This document shows, in pieces, positions 43,590 through 51,188 of a DNA stretch of 64,000 bases. Each line of letters begins with the position of its first letter. Within the stretch, counting starts at the first letter, position 1. Below the pieces are notes generated by a model. It saw only the letters and a list, made by a program, of their open reading frames with translations, searched no databases and was not told where the DNA came from. Origin of the DNA: Nocardioides halotolerans DSM 19273 (GTDB lineage: Bacteria; Actinomycetota; Actinomycetes; Propionibacteriales; Nocardioidaceae); contig NZ_KE383922.1 in the NCBI RefSeq assembly GCF_000422805.1, positions 671,772 through 735,771 of the forward strand. The letters run 5' to 3'. Made by a program: the position numbers and the translations under genes.

Positions 43590-43856
43590 ATGTCGTCCGA
43601 TCCCGTCCTCGTCAGCGCTGCCGACGGGCCGCTCCCGCAGACCGTCGACCAGCTGAAGGCCCTCGCGGCCCAAGGCGCCACCTCGGTCGACGTCGTGATC
43701 ACGAACACCGATCTCGTCTCCGACGCGGAGCTGCTGGAGCTCGTCGAGCTGGAGGTGCGCGACCTGGTCGCGCAGCACGGGCTCACCGTCGGGTCGATGA
43801 CGCGCGACGGCTCCGGCGCCACCGACCCGGGCGGCCTGTACGGCCCGCCGCCCTAG
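43590..43856 (+). CDS. Small EF-Tu G-domain-fragment-like protein
   Basis: An 88-residue protein. Residues about 7-55 read like a piece of the elongation factor Tu GTPase domain: SAADGPLPQT corresponds to EF-Tu AATDGPMPQT, and VITNTDLVSDAELLELVELE to the EF-Tu stretch around NKxDMVDDEELLELVEME. The lysine of the G4 NKxD motif is absent and one residue is deleted. P-loop, switch and G5 regions are missing, so GTP hydrolysis is not expected. A Gly/Pro-rich tail (GATDPGGLYGPPP) ends it. It lies downstream of a KstR operator and is followed by an F420-type oxidoreductase. Function unknown. Confidence 0.72.
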   Translation: MSSDPVLVSAADGPLPQTVDQLKALAAQGATSVDVVITNTDLVSDAELLELVELEVRDLVAQHGLTVGSMTRDGSGATDPGGLYGPPP

Positions 43857-43881
43857 GCCCGCGCTGCCCTAGGGTCGGGCC

Positions 43882-44769
43882 ATGACGAGGCCCTGCAAGA
43901 TCGGCGTCCAGCTGCCCGAGGTGGAGCGGTTCGTGCCGTGGCCGGAGTACCTCGACCTCGCCCGCCGGGCCGAGGCGGCGGGCTACGACTCGGTCTGGGT
44001 GGGCGACCACCTGGTGTACGACCTGCCCGGCGGGGTCACGCGCGGGCCCTACGAGGCGTGGACGACGCTCGCCGCGATCGCCGCGGTCACCCAGCGCGTC
44101 GAGATCGGGCCGCTGGTCGCGTCGACGGCCTTCCACGCGCCCGCGATGCTCGCGAAGCAGGCCGCGACGGTCGACGCGATCTCGCAGGGCCGGCTCATCG
44201 TCGCGCTCGGGGCCGGCTGGAACCGCCGCGAGTTCGACGCGTTCGGGTTCCCCTACGACCGCCGGGTCTCGCGCTTCGAGGAGGCACTGGCGATCATCGC
44301 GCCGCTCCTGCGGGAGGGGCGGTCGACGTACCACGGCGCGTTCTACGACGTCGACGACTGCGTGCTCGACCCGCGGCCGGTACGCGAGGGCGGGCCGCCG
44401 ATCATGCTCGGCTCGAACAGCCCGAGGATGCTCGGCATCGGGCTGCCCGTCGTCGACTCGTGGAACGTCTGGTGGAGCATCTACGGCAACTCGGTCGAGG
44501 GGTTCGCCGGGGCGAAGGCCGAGGTCGACGCGGTCATGCCCGCGGGGCGGTCGGTCGAGGCGACCGCTGCGGTGCTCGTCACGGTGCCGGGTGGGCGCGG
44601 CCGGGTGATGGGCGAGGACTACGACGCGAAGGTCACCACGGTCAGGCCCGACGACCTGGCCGACCACGTGCGCGGCCTGGCCGATGCCGGGGCGACCCAC
44701 CTGCAGCTGGTGCTGGACCCGATCACCGCAGAGTCGATCGACCTGGTCGCGGAGGCGCTGACATGGTGA
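43882..44769 (+). CDS. LLM-class F420-dependent oxidoreductase
   Basis: Luciferase-like (bacterial luciferase fold) oxidoreductase of 295 residues, of the type that usually binds F420 in actinobacteria. EAAGYDSVWVGDHLVYD near residue 31, AAIAAVTQRVEIGPLVAST and QAATVDAISQGRLIVALGAGWNRREFDAFG are family blocks. RPVREGGPPIMLGSNSPRML follows. It overlaps the next gene by 7 bases. The substrate is not deducible; location in a steroid region suggests a CoA-ester or ketone substrate, with low certainty. Confidence 0.85.
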   Translation: MTRPCKIGVQLPEVERFVPWPEYLDLARRAEAAGYDSVWVGDHLVYDLPGGVTRGPYEAWTTLAAIAAVTQRVEIGPLVASTAFHAPAMLAKQAATVDAISQGRLIVALGAGWNRREFDAFGFPYDRRVSRFEEALAIIAPLLREGRSTYHGAFYDVDDCVLDPRPVREGGPPIMLGSNSPRMLGIGLPVVDSWNVWWSIYGNSVEGFAGAKAEVDAVMPAGRSVEATAAVLVTVPGGRGRVMGEDYDAKVTTVRPDDLADHVRGLADAGATHLQLVLDPITAESIDLVAEALTW

Positions 44770-45521
44770 GGTTCACGCGCGCGGACGACCTGCAGGGAGC
44801 CGAGTTCGTCGAGACGAACCTGCGCGGCGCCCGGTTCGTCGGTGCCGACCTGTCCGGCGCCGTGCTGCGCGGCGTCGAGGTGCGGGGCACCGAGATCGAC
44901 GCACCGTGGCTGTCCGACGCGCCCTTCCTGCGCGTCAACGGCGTCGACGTGATCCCGCTCGTCGAGGCCGAGCTCGACCGGAGGTTCCCCGGGCGGGCCG
45001 GCCGCCGCGCCGCCGAGCCCGAGGCCCTGCGGGCGGCCTGGGACGACCTCCAGCGCGCCTGGGAGGCCGCGGTCGGCCGCGTCGCGACGATGCCGGACGG
45101 GACGGTCGACGTGAGCGCCGGCGGGGAGTGGTCGTTCGCGCAGACGCTCCGGCACCTCGTGCTGGCGACGGACCTGTGGTTCGGCCAGGCGGTCCTCGGG
45201 CTCGAGCAGCCGTTCCACCCGCTCGGGCTGCTCGACGACGGCACGGCGGGCGACGGCCGGATCGAGGTCTCGGTCTTCGCGACCGGCACCCCGGCGTACG
45301 CCGACGTGCTCGAGGCCCGGGCGAGCCGGGTAGCGATGGTGCGCGACTTCCTGGCCGACGTCACGCCCGAGGAGCTGGCGACGCCGCGCCGCAACCCGCA
45401 CGCGCCCCAGGAGCCGGAGACGACGCTCTCGTGCCTGCACGTGATCCTGGAGGAGGAGTGGGAGCACCTGCGCTACGCCGTGCGCGACCTCGACGCGATC
45501 GACGCCCAGGGCGACGCCTGA
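44763..45521 (+). CDS. Pentapeptide-repeat/DinB-like fusion protein
   Basis: A 252-residue protein with two parts. Residues about 8-46 contain pentapeptide-type units (LQGAEFVETNLRGARFVGAD, then LSGAVLRGVEV). After a linker, a DinB_2-like four-helix domain follows with WSFAQTLRHLVLATDLWFGQA near residue 123 (first His) and LHVILEEEWEHLRYAVRDLD near the C-terminus (Glu and second His). DinB-like folds often bind metal and thiol cofactors. It overlaps the F420-type gene and probably works with it. A hairpin follows the stop. Confidence 0.78.
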   Translation: MVRFTRADDLQGAEFVETNLRGARFVGADLSGAVLRGVEVRGTEIDAPWLSDAPFLRVNGVDVIPLVEAELDRRFPGRAGRRAAEPEALRAAWDDLQRAWEAAVGRVATMPDGTVDVSAGGEWSFAQTLRHLVLATDLWFGQAVLGLEQPFHPLGLLDDGTAGDGRIEVSVFATGTPAYADVLEARASRVAMVRDFLADVTPEELATPRRNPHAPQEPETTLSCLHVILEEEWEHLRYAVRDLDAIDAQGDA

Positions 45522-45541
45522 CCGTTCGTCTTGTGGACTCG

Positions 45542-45560
45542 CCTGGCTGTGGATGCCAGG
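45542..45560. terminator. Possible bidirectional terminator hairpin
   Basis: CCTGGC and GCCAGG form a 6-bp stem with a 7-base loop in the 53-base spacer between two convergent genes. There is no T-run, so it would be of the GC-rich actinobacterial kind. Evidence is structural only. Confidence 0.4.
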
Positions 45561-45574
45561 TGGAGGAAAGGTAC

Positions 45575-46618
45575 TTACGCGAGCAGCTCCGCGAGGCGGC
45601 GCACCTCGTCGCCCGAGCCGCAGCTGAGCATCAGCGTGGTGACACCGGTGCCCTCCCACGCCTGGACGGTGTCCTTGACCTCGGCGGCCGTGCCGATGAT
45701 GTGCATGTCGTCGACGAGCTCGTCGGGGATCAGCGCCGTGGCGGCGTCGCGGTCACCGGCCAGGAACAGCTCCTGCACCCGGCCCGTGATCGCCTCGTAG
45801 CCCATCCGGTCGAAGACCTGCTTGTGGAAGTTCTGGTCCTTGGCGCCCATGCCGCCCATGTAGAGGGCGACGACGGGCTTCATGCCGTCGATCACGGCCT
45901 GCTTCTCGTCGGCGTCGGCGACGATCTGCACGTGGCAGGTCGCCGCGATCTCGAAGTCCGCACGGGTACGCCGGGCGCTGGGCCGGGCGAACCCCTCGTC
46001 GAGCCACGGGGCGTACATGCCCGCCGACTTCGGCGTGTAGAAGATCGGGATCCAGCCGTCGGCGATCTCGGCGGTCTGGGCGACGTTCTTCGGCCCCTCG
46101 GCCCCGAGCCAGATCGGGATGTCGGCACGCAGCGGGTGGGTGATCGGCTTCAGCGGCTTGCCGAGCCCGACCGAGCCCTCACCGGTGAACGGCAGCGGGT
46201 AGTGCGTGCCGTCGTTGGTGACCGGGCCCTCGCGCCGCAGCACCTTCCGGATGATGTCGACGACCTCACGGGTGCGGGCGAGCGGCTTGCCGAACGGCTG
46301 GCCGTACCACCCCTCGACGACCTGCGGCCCGCTCACGCCCATGCCGAGCACGACGCGTCCGTGGGAGAGGTGATCGAGGGTGAGGGCGTGCATCGCGATC
46401 GACGTCGGGGAGCGGCCGGACATCTGCACGATCGAGGTGCCGAGGCGGACCCGCTCGGTCTCCCGGCCCCACCAGGCCAGCGGGGTGAACGCGTCGGACC
46501 CCCACGCCTCGGCGGTGAAGATCGCGTCGAAGCCCGACTCCTCCGCCGCCTGCACGAGCTCGGCGTGGTTGGCCGGCGGCTGCGCGCCCCAGTAGCCGAG
46601 CTGCAACCCCAGCTTCAT
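45575..46618 (-). CDS. LLM-class F420-dependent oxidoreductase, Rv3520c-like
   Basis: Luciferase-fold oxidoreductase of 347 residues. MKLGLQLGYWGAQPPANHAE starts the barrel; ESGFDAIFTAEAWGSDAFTPLAWW and ALTLDHLSHGRVVLGMGVSGPQVVEGW are family segments. PIWLGAEGPKNVAQTAEIADGWIPIFYTP follows. The ATG at 46618 is preferred (GAGAGG upstream, matches the family start); an in-frame start 7 codons upstream is less likely. It faces the DUF35-ltp4-ltp3 genes across a KstR operator, as Rv3520c faces Rv3521-Rv3523 in M. tuberculosis. Its exact reaction in sterol catabolism is unknown. Confidence 0.86.
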   Translation of the reverse strand: MKLGLQLGYWGAQPPANHAELVQAAEESGFDAIFTAEAWGSDAFTPLAWWGRETERVRLGTSIVQMSGRSPTSIAMHALTLDHLSHGRVVLGMGVSGPQVVEGWYGQPFGKPLARTREVVDIIRKVLRREGPVTNDGTHYPLPFTGEGSVGLGKPLKPITHPLRADIPIWLGAEGPKNVAQTAEIADGWIPIFYTPKSAGMYAPWLDEGFARPSARRTRADFEIAATCHVQIVADADEKQAVIDGMKPVVALYMGGMGAKDQNFHKQVFDRMGYEAITGRVQELFLAGDRDAATALIPDELVDDMHIIGTAAEVKDTVQAWEGTGVTTLMLSCGSGDEVRRLAELLA

Positions 46619-46663
46619 GCCGCCACCTCTCGCGGACACGACGGTCGCGCCCTTGCCTCAGAT

Positions 46664-46677
46664 TAGAACGTGTTCTA
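46664..46677. promoter_or_regulatory. KstR operator, LLM gene/DUF35-ltp divergent promoter
   Basis: TAGAACGTGTTCTA is a perfect inverted repeat (TAGAAC, 2-base spacer, GTTCTA) and a full match to TnnAACnnGTTnnA. Outward TACTTT at 46676-46681 lies 6 bases before the DUF35 ATG. TAATCT (46660-46665, minus strand) serves the oxidoreductase gene with a leader of about 35 bases. Confidence 0.88.
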
Positions 46678-46687
46678 CTTTTGCGCC

Positions 46688-47647
46688 ATGCCTCGAACCC
46701 TCTCGGCGCCCGTCACCGTAGCGTTCGACTACACCCGCTCGACCGGCCCCGTGCTCGGCCGCTTCCTCGCCGGGCTGAGGGACGGCGTCGTGATGGGCGG
46801 CCGCACGTCGGAGGGCAAGGTCGTCGTGCCGCCACCCGAGTTCGACCCGGTCACCCACGCCGCCCTGGAGGACTTCGTGGAGGTCGCCGACACCGGCACG
46901 GTGACGTCGTGGACGTGGGTGCCGGAGCCCGTCAATGGCCAGCCGCTCGACCGTCCGTTCGCGTTCGCGCTGGTGACACTCGACGGTGCAGACGCTCCCC
47001 TGCTGCACGCGCTCGACGTCGACTCCCCCGCCGACGTCGAGACGGGCCTGCGGGTGCGGGTCCGCTGGCGCGCCGAACGCACCGGCGACATCACCGACAT
47101 CGAGTGCTTCGAGCCACTGCCGGAGGGTGAGTCCGGTTCGACCGTGCAGGCGAGGGAGACGGTCGACCCGGTCACCGGCATCGTGGTGCCGATCGAGCTC
47201 GACTACCTCTACGCCGCCTCGCCGGAGGAGTCGTTGTTCTACACCTCGCTCTCCGAGGGCAAGCTGGTCGGCCAGCGCTGCCCGTCGTGCGGCAAGGTCT
47301 ACATCCCGCCCCGGAGCGCGTGCCCGGCCGACGGCACGCCGACCGCCGAGGAGGTCGAGCTGCCGGACACCGGCACGGTGACGACGTTCTGCGTCGTGAA
47401 CGTGCCGTTCCTCGGCCAGCGCATCACCCCGCCGTACGTGTCGGCGTACATCCTGCTCGACGGCGCGGACATCGCGTTCCTGCACCTCATCCTCGACATC
47501 CCGGCCGAGGAGGTCCGGATGGGCATGCGGGTCAAGGCCGTCTGGAAGCCCCGCGAGGAGTGGGGCACCACGATCGAGAACATCAGCCACTTCGCGCCGA
47601 CCGGGGAGCCGGACGCGGACTACGAGAGCTACCGGGTGCACCTGTGA
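46688..47647 (+). CDS. Tandem DUF35/OB-fold protein, partner of steroid thiolase-like Ltp enzymes
   Basis: A 319-residue protein with two related halves. Each half holds an OB-fold block (DTGTVTSWTWVPEPVNGQPL and DTGTVTTFCVVNVPFLGQRI, followed by ALVTLDGAD or AYILLDGAD and a RVRVRW or MRVKAVW strand). Only the second half keeps a zinc-ribbon (CPSCGKVYIPPRSACP). DUF35 proteins bind Ltp-type thiolase-fold enzymes and acyl-CoA. It corresponds by position to Rv3521 of M. tuberculosis. It starts 6 bases after TACTTT at a KstR operator, so it is likely leaderless. ltp4- and ltp3-like genes follow at 10 bases. Confidence 0.87.
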   Translation: MPRTLSAPVTVAFDYTRSTGPVLGRFLAGLRDGVVMGGRTSEGKVVVPPPEFDPVTHAALEDFVEVADTGTVTSWTWVPEPVNGQPLDRPFAFALVTLDGADAPLLHALDVDSPADVETGLRVRVRWRAERTGDITDIECFEPLPEGESGSTVQARETVDPVTGIVVPIELDYLYAASPEESLFYTSLSEGKLVGQRCPSCGKVYIPPRSACPADGTPTAEEVELPDTGTVTTFCVVNVPFLGQRITPPYVSAYILLDGADIAFLHLILDIPAEEVRMGMRVKAVWKPREEWGTTIENISHFAPTGEPDADYESYRVHL

Positions 47648-47657
47648 GGGGCCTGCG

Positions 47658-48719
47658 ATGAGGGACGTGGCAGTTGTCGGCTTCGCCCAGCGGCAGATGG
47701 CCGAGTTCGACGGGTCGCCGACCTGTGTCGAGCTGCTCGTGCCGCTGTTCGCCGAGTGCTACGAGCAGACCGGCTGGACCCGGCGCGACGTGGGCTTCTG
47801 GTGCTCCGGGTCGTCGGACTACCTGGCGGGGCGGTCGTTCTCGTTCGTCTCGGCCGTCGACGCGATCGGCGTGATCCCGCCGGTCAACGAGTCGCACGTC
47901 GAGATGGACCTCGCGTGGGCGATGTACGAGGCCTGGCTCAAGATCCAGACCGGGGAGGTGGACACCGCGCTGGTCTACGCGTTCGGCAAGAGCTCGGCCG
48001 GGGTGCTCCGGCGGACGCTGTCGCTCCAGCTCGACCCCTACACGATGACGCCGCTGTGGCCTGACACCGTGTCGCTGGCCGGGCTGCAGGCCCGGGCGGG
48101 CATCGACGCCGGGCTGTGGGACGAGCGGGCGATGGCCGAGGTCGCCAACCGGTCGCTGACCGACGCGGAGAAGAACGAGTACGCGATCCGCAAGGGCGGC
48201 TCGTCGGTCGAGGAGCTGCTCGCCCGGCCGGTGTACGCCGACCCGCTGCGCAAGCACGACTGCGCTCCCGTGACCGACGGCGCCGCCGCGCTGGTGCTGG
48301 CCGCGGGCGACAAGGCCCGCGAGGTGTGCGAGCGGCCGGCGTGGATCCGGTCGCTGACCCACTTCGTGGACCCGATGAGCATGGGCACCCGCGACCTGAC
48401 CCGCGCCCCCTCGGCCCAGCGGGCCGGTGCCGGCGCCGACCTCGACGGCGTCGAGGTGGCCGAGCTGCACGCGCCGTTCAGCCACCAGGAGCTGATCCTC
48501 CGCACCGAGCTCGGCCTCGGCGACGACGTACGGATCAACCCGTCGGGCGGCGCGCTGGCGAGCAACCCGATGTTCTCCGCCGGTGGGATCCGGGTCGGCG
48601 AGGCCGCGAAGCGGATCTGGTCGGGTGAGGCGTCGAAGGCGCTCGGCCACGCGACCTCCGGGCCGGCCCTCCAGCAGAACCTCGTGTGCGTGCTCGCCAG
48701 CGAAGGGACCGACGACTGA
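47658..48719 (+). CDS. ltp4: Thiolase-fold lipid-transfer (SCP-x-like) protein, Ltp4-like
   Basis: Thiolase-superfamily protein of 353 residues lacking the usual nucleophilic-Cys thiolase motif. VAVVGFAQRQMAEFDGSP begins it; DCAPVTDGAAALVLAAGDKA, EVAELHAPFSHQELILRTELG and NPSGGALASNPMFSAGGIRVGEAAKRIW follow. Ltp enzymes of this kind act as retro-aldolases or their partners on branched steroid side chains, and rhodococcal Ltp3/Ltp4 are linked to C-24-branched sterols. Order DUF35-ltp4-ltp3 equals Rv3521-Rv3522-Rv3523. Its stop overlaps the ltp3-like ATG. Confidence 0.85.
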   Translation: MRDVAVVGFAQRQMAEFDGSPTCVELLVPLFAECYEQTGWTRRDVGFWCSGSSDYLAGRSFSFVSAVDAIGVIPPVNESHVEMDLAWAMYEAWLKIQTGEVDTALVYAFGKSSAGVLRRTLSLQLDPYTMTPLWPDTVSLAGLQARAGIDAGLWDERAMAEVANRSLTDAEKNEYAIRKGGSSVEELLARPVYADPLRKHDCAPVTDGAAALVLAAGDKAREVCERPAWIRSLTHFVDPMSMGTRDLTRAPSAQRAGAGADLDGVEVAELHAPFSHQELILRTELGLGDDVRINPSGGALASNPMFSAGGIRVGEAAKRIWSGEASKALGHATSGPALQQNLVCVLASEGTDD

Positions 48720-49885
48720 TGGCCAAGCAGCCGGCCGCCGTGATCGGCGTGGGCCAGACCCACCACCGGGCCAAGCGCGAGGACGTCTCGATGCCGGGCC
48801 TGCTGCGCGAGGCGATCGACCGCGCGCTGGAGGACGCCCAGCTGACGCTGGAGGAGATCGACGCGATCGTGGTCGGCAAGGCGCCTGACCTGTTCGAGGG
48901 CGTGATGATGCCCGAGCTGTTCCTCGCCGACTCGATCGGCGCCGCGGGCAAGCCGCTGCTGCGGGTGCACACGGCCGGGTCGGTGGGCGGGTCGACCGCG
49001 ATCGTCGCCGCCTCGCTCGTCCAGGCGGGCGTGCACAAGAAGGTGCTCACGGTCGCCTACGAGAAGCAGTCGGAGTCCAACGCGATGTGGGCGCTGTCGG
49101 TGCCCATCCCGTTCAACATGCCGGTGCACGCGGGCGCGGGCGGTTACTTCGCGCCGCACGTGCGCTCCTACATCCGTCGTTCGGAGGCGCCCACGCACGT
49201 CGGCGCGATCGTGGCCGCCAAGGACCGGCAGAACGCGCTCAAGAACCCCTACGCCCACCTGAAGAACCCGGACACCACGGTCGAGTCGGTGCTCGCCTCG
49301 CAGATGCTGTGGGACCCCATCCGCTACGACGAGACCTGCCCGTCGTCCGACGGCGCCTGCGCGCTGGTCATCGTGTCGGAGGACGAGGCCGCCCGCTCGG
49401 CCAACCCCGCCTGGATCCACGGGACGGTGATGCGCTCGGAGGCCACCTCGGCCGCCGAGCGCGACCAGGTCAACCCGCAGGCCTCCCGGGACGCCGCGGC
49501 CGCGCTGTGGAAGCAGGCCGGCATCACCAGCCCGATCGACGAGATCGACATGGCGGAGATCTACGTGCCGTTCTCGTGGTTCGAGCCGATGTGGCTGGAG
49601 TCGCTCGGCTTCGCCGACGCGAACGGCGGTGGGTGGCGGCTCACGGAGTCGGGCGCCACCGCGATGGGCGGCCGGCTGCCGGTCAACTGCTCGGGCGGCG
49701 TGCTGTCCTCCAACCCGATCGGCGCCTCCGGCATGCTCCGCTTCGGCGAGGCCGCCCTCCAGGTCCGCGGCGCCGCCGGTGAGCACCAGGTCGACGGCGC
49801 CCGCAAGGCGCTCGGCCACGCCTACGGCGGCGGCTCGCAGTTCTTCGCGATGTGGGTCGTCGGCTCGGAGAAGCCGAGCAGCTAG
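48719..49885 (+). CDS. ltp3: Thiolase-fold lipid-transfer (SCP-x-like) protein, Ltp3-like
   Basis: A 388-residue thiolase-superfamily protein. PAAVIGVGQTHHRAKREDVS, LLRVHTAGSVGGSTAIVAASLV (no CGSG-type nucleophile), CPSSDGACALVIVSEDEA, AEIYVPFSWFEPMWLESLG and VNCSGGVLSSNPIGASGMLRFGEAALQ are SCP-x/Ltp-type blocks. It is the last gene of the DUF35-ltp4-ltp3 unit and starts inside the ltp4 stop. The likely complex is Ltp3-Ltp4-DUF35, acting on C-24-branched sterol CoA-esters; this rests on gene order and family knowledge. An imperfect inverted-repeat element follows. Confidence 0.85.
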   Translation: MAKQPAAVIGVGQTHHRAKREDVSMPGLLREAIDRALEDAQLTLEEIDAIVVGKAPDLFEGVMMPELFLADSIGAAGKPLLRVHTAGSVGGSTAIVAASLVQAGVHKKVLTVAYEKQSESNAMWALSVPIPFNMPVHAGAGGYFAPHVRSYIRRSEAPTHVGAIVAAKDRQNALKNPYAHLKNPDTTVESVLASQMLWDPIRYDETCPSSDGACALVIVSEDEAARSANPAWIHGTVMRSEATSAAERDQVNPQASRDAAAALWKQAGITSPIDEIDMAEIYVPFSWFEPMWLESLGFADANGGGWRLTESGATAMGGRLPVNCSGGVLSSNPIGASGMLRFGEAALQVRGAAGEHQVDGARKALGHAYGGGSQFFAMWVVGSEKPSS

Positions 49886-49934
49886 CTGGGCGCGGATCCG
49901 GTGCAGATCGCTCGGGCGCGCCGGTGACGGCTCC

Positions 49935-50081
49935 GAACTTTCCTGGACAGTCGACCATTTTCCGAGGCAGCGGATCTGCCGAGGAAGTTCGGCACCAGGT
50001 GCCGAGGATCCTCGGCGAACCCCGGTCGCGCCCCTCCGTGTGCGAGCAGGTCCGGAAATTGCTCGACAGTGGAGGAAATTC
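49935..50081. repeat. Imperfect inverted repeat with nested palindromes
   Basis: Arms of about 30 bases (49935-49964 and 50053-50081) pair with roughly three quarters identity, one reading through TTTCCTGGACAGTCGACC and the other through its near complement. Inside lie two adjacent perfect hairpins: CGGCACC-A-GGTGCCG at 49990-50004 and GCCGAGGATCCTCGGC at 50001-50016. It fills most of the 226-base gap between convergent genes and is less GC-rich in the arms. It may be a terminator, a structured RNA or a decayed non-autonomous element. No transposase gene is nearby. Confidence 0.55.
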
Positions 50082-50111
50082 CCTGCCCAGCCCAGGCGCG
50101 GCGACCGTCCG

Positions 50112-50534
50112 TCAGGTCCCGTGCGCGTAGAGGCAGAACGGGTGGCCGTCCGGGTCGTAGAAGACCCGCACGTCGTCCTGCGGCTGGACGTCGGCCAGCA
50201 CCGCACCGTGCTCCAGGGCGTACGCCGTCGCCTCGGCCAGGTCGGAGACCTCGAAGTCGAGGTGCATCATCATCTGCTGCTCCCCCGGCGTGTTCGGCCA
50301 GACCGGCCGGACGTAGTCGTCCTTGAGGTGGAACGTGATGCCGGCGACGCCCTCACCGGTGTCGATCGCCGCCTCGCCGGGGTCCATCTCGTCGGGCTTC
50401 CACAGCGGCCAGCCGAGCAGCTCGGAGTAGAACCGCGCCAGCGCCTTCGGGTCCGGGCTGTCCACGACGACGCCCCACCAGTCCGAGCGATCCCAGCGGT
50501 CCTGGTCAGGCCTTCCTCGTCGCCGTCCGCGCAC
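50112..50534 (-). CDS. VOC-family (glyoxalase/bleomycin-resistance fold) protein
   Basis: A 140-residue VOC-superfamily protein of unknown substrate. WWGVVVDSPDPKALARFYSELLGWPLW is the first beta-alpha-beta-beta-beta module. MMHLDFEVSDLAEATAYALEHGA and VRVFYDPDGHPFCLYAHG form the second, with a His and Asp/His metal-type residues. The GTG at 50534 with AAGG 8 bases upstream is preferred over GTG at 50543. It is divergent from the DUF2007 gene with 39 bases between. Confidence 0.8.
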   Translation of the reverse strand: MRGRRRGRPDQDRWDRSDWWGVVVDSPDPKALARFYSELLGWPLWKPDEMDPGEAAIDTGEGVAGITFHLKDDYVRPVWPNTPGEQQMMMHLDFEVSDLAEATAYALEHGAVLADVQPQDDVRVFYDPDGHPFCLYAHGT

Positions 50535-50573
50535 AATGGGCACCTTAGGCGTCGACGGGCCGTTGGGAGGGTC

Positions 50574-50801
50574 ATGATCGAGCTCATCCGGACCAACGAC
50601 GTCGCCCTGATCTCGGTCGTCGAGGGGCTGCTCCAGCAGGAGGACATCCCGACGTTCGTCGCCGACCGGCACACCAGCGTCATCGACGGCTCGCTGAACT
50701 GGCTGCAGATGCGGGTGATGGTGCCTGAGGACCGCGAGGCCGAGGCGCGGGAGCTCCTCGCCGAGGCCGAGCTCGGGCACTGGCTCAAGGCGAAGAAGTG
50801 A
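50574..50801 (+). CDS. DUF2007-type small signal-transducing-like protein
   Basis: A 75-residue protein beginning MIELIRTNDVALISVVEGLLQQEDIP, with MVPEDREAEARELLAEAE near the end. This matches the small alpha-beta DUF2007 domain (putative prokaryotic signal-transducing protein). A GGGAGGG ribosome-binding site lies just upstream. No partner is known. Its stop is 3 bases before the ClgR/PopR-type inverted repeat. Confidence 0.78.
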   Translation: MIELIRTNDVALISVVEGLLQQEDIPTFVADRHTSVIDGSLNWLQMRVMVPEDREAEARELLAEAELGHWLKAKK

Positions 50802-50804
50802 CGC

Positions 50805-50821
50805 GTTCGCCCTGCGCGAAC
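50805..50821. promoter_or_regulatory. ClgR-type inverted repeat upstream of XRE regulator
   Basis: GTTCGC-CCTGC-GCGAAC is a perfect 6-5-6 inverted repeat, 50 bases upstream of the HTH gene. It resembles the TTCGC/GCGAA half-sites reported for actinobacterial ClgR. Autoregulation by the downstream gene product is inferred. Confidence 0.55.
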
Positions 50822-50871
50822 GACGGGAAACGCCCGGCGCGTCGGGCGGCCGGCGGGCGTAGCCTCCGAGC

Positions 50872-51186
50872 ATGGGTGAGCTGATCGCGTTCCCGACACC
50901 GGATCTCGAGCCGGAGACGACCGAACCCGAGCCGCTGTGGCGCGAGGCGGTCGGTCAGGAGCTCCGGGACGAGCGCCAGGACGCCGGACGCACGCTCGCC
51001 GACGTCGCGAAGGACGCCGGCGTCTCCACGCAGTACCTCTCCGAGATCGAGCGGGGTCGCAAGGAGCCGAGCTCGGAGGTGCTGCAGGCGGTCTCCGGCG
51101 CCCTCGGGCTGCGACTCGTCGACCTGACGACCCGCGTGGCTCGCCGGCTGACCGAGGTCCGCGGGCCGGTCTGCCTCGCGGCCTAG
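50872..51186 (+). CDS. XRE-family regulator resembling ClgR/PopR, with C-terminal LAA degron
   Basis: A 104-residue helix-turn-helix protein. Residues about 26-80 form the HTH: LRDERQDAGRTLADVAKDAG and VSTQYLSEIERGRKEPSSEV. The GRKEPSSE recognition-helix end is shared with ClgR/PopR, actinobacterial activators of clpP operons. The protein ends VCLAA; ClgR and PopR are known to be degraded by ClpP through terminal alanines, and LAA also mimics the ssrA tag. A clpP pair lies 2.6 kb away on the other strand. ATG start about 50 bases after the inverted repeat. Confidence 0.8.
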   Translation: MGELIAFPTPDLEPETTEPEPLWREAVGQELRDERQDAGRTLADVAKDAGVSTQYLSEIERGRKEPSSEVLQAVSGALGLRLVDLTTRVARRLTEVRGPVCLAA

Positions 51187-51188
51187 GT

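Noticed and set aside
50544..50873. N-terminal extension of the VOC protein toward the XRE gene
   Set aside because: It would run antisense through the DUF2007 gene and has no family match; a GTG with AAGG upstream exists at 50534.
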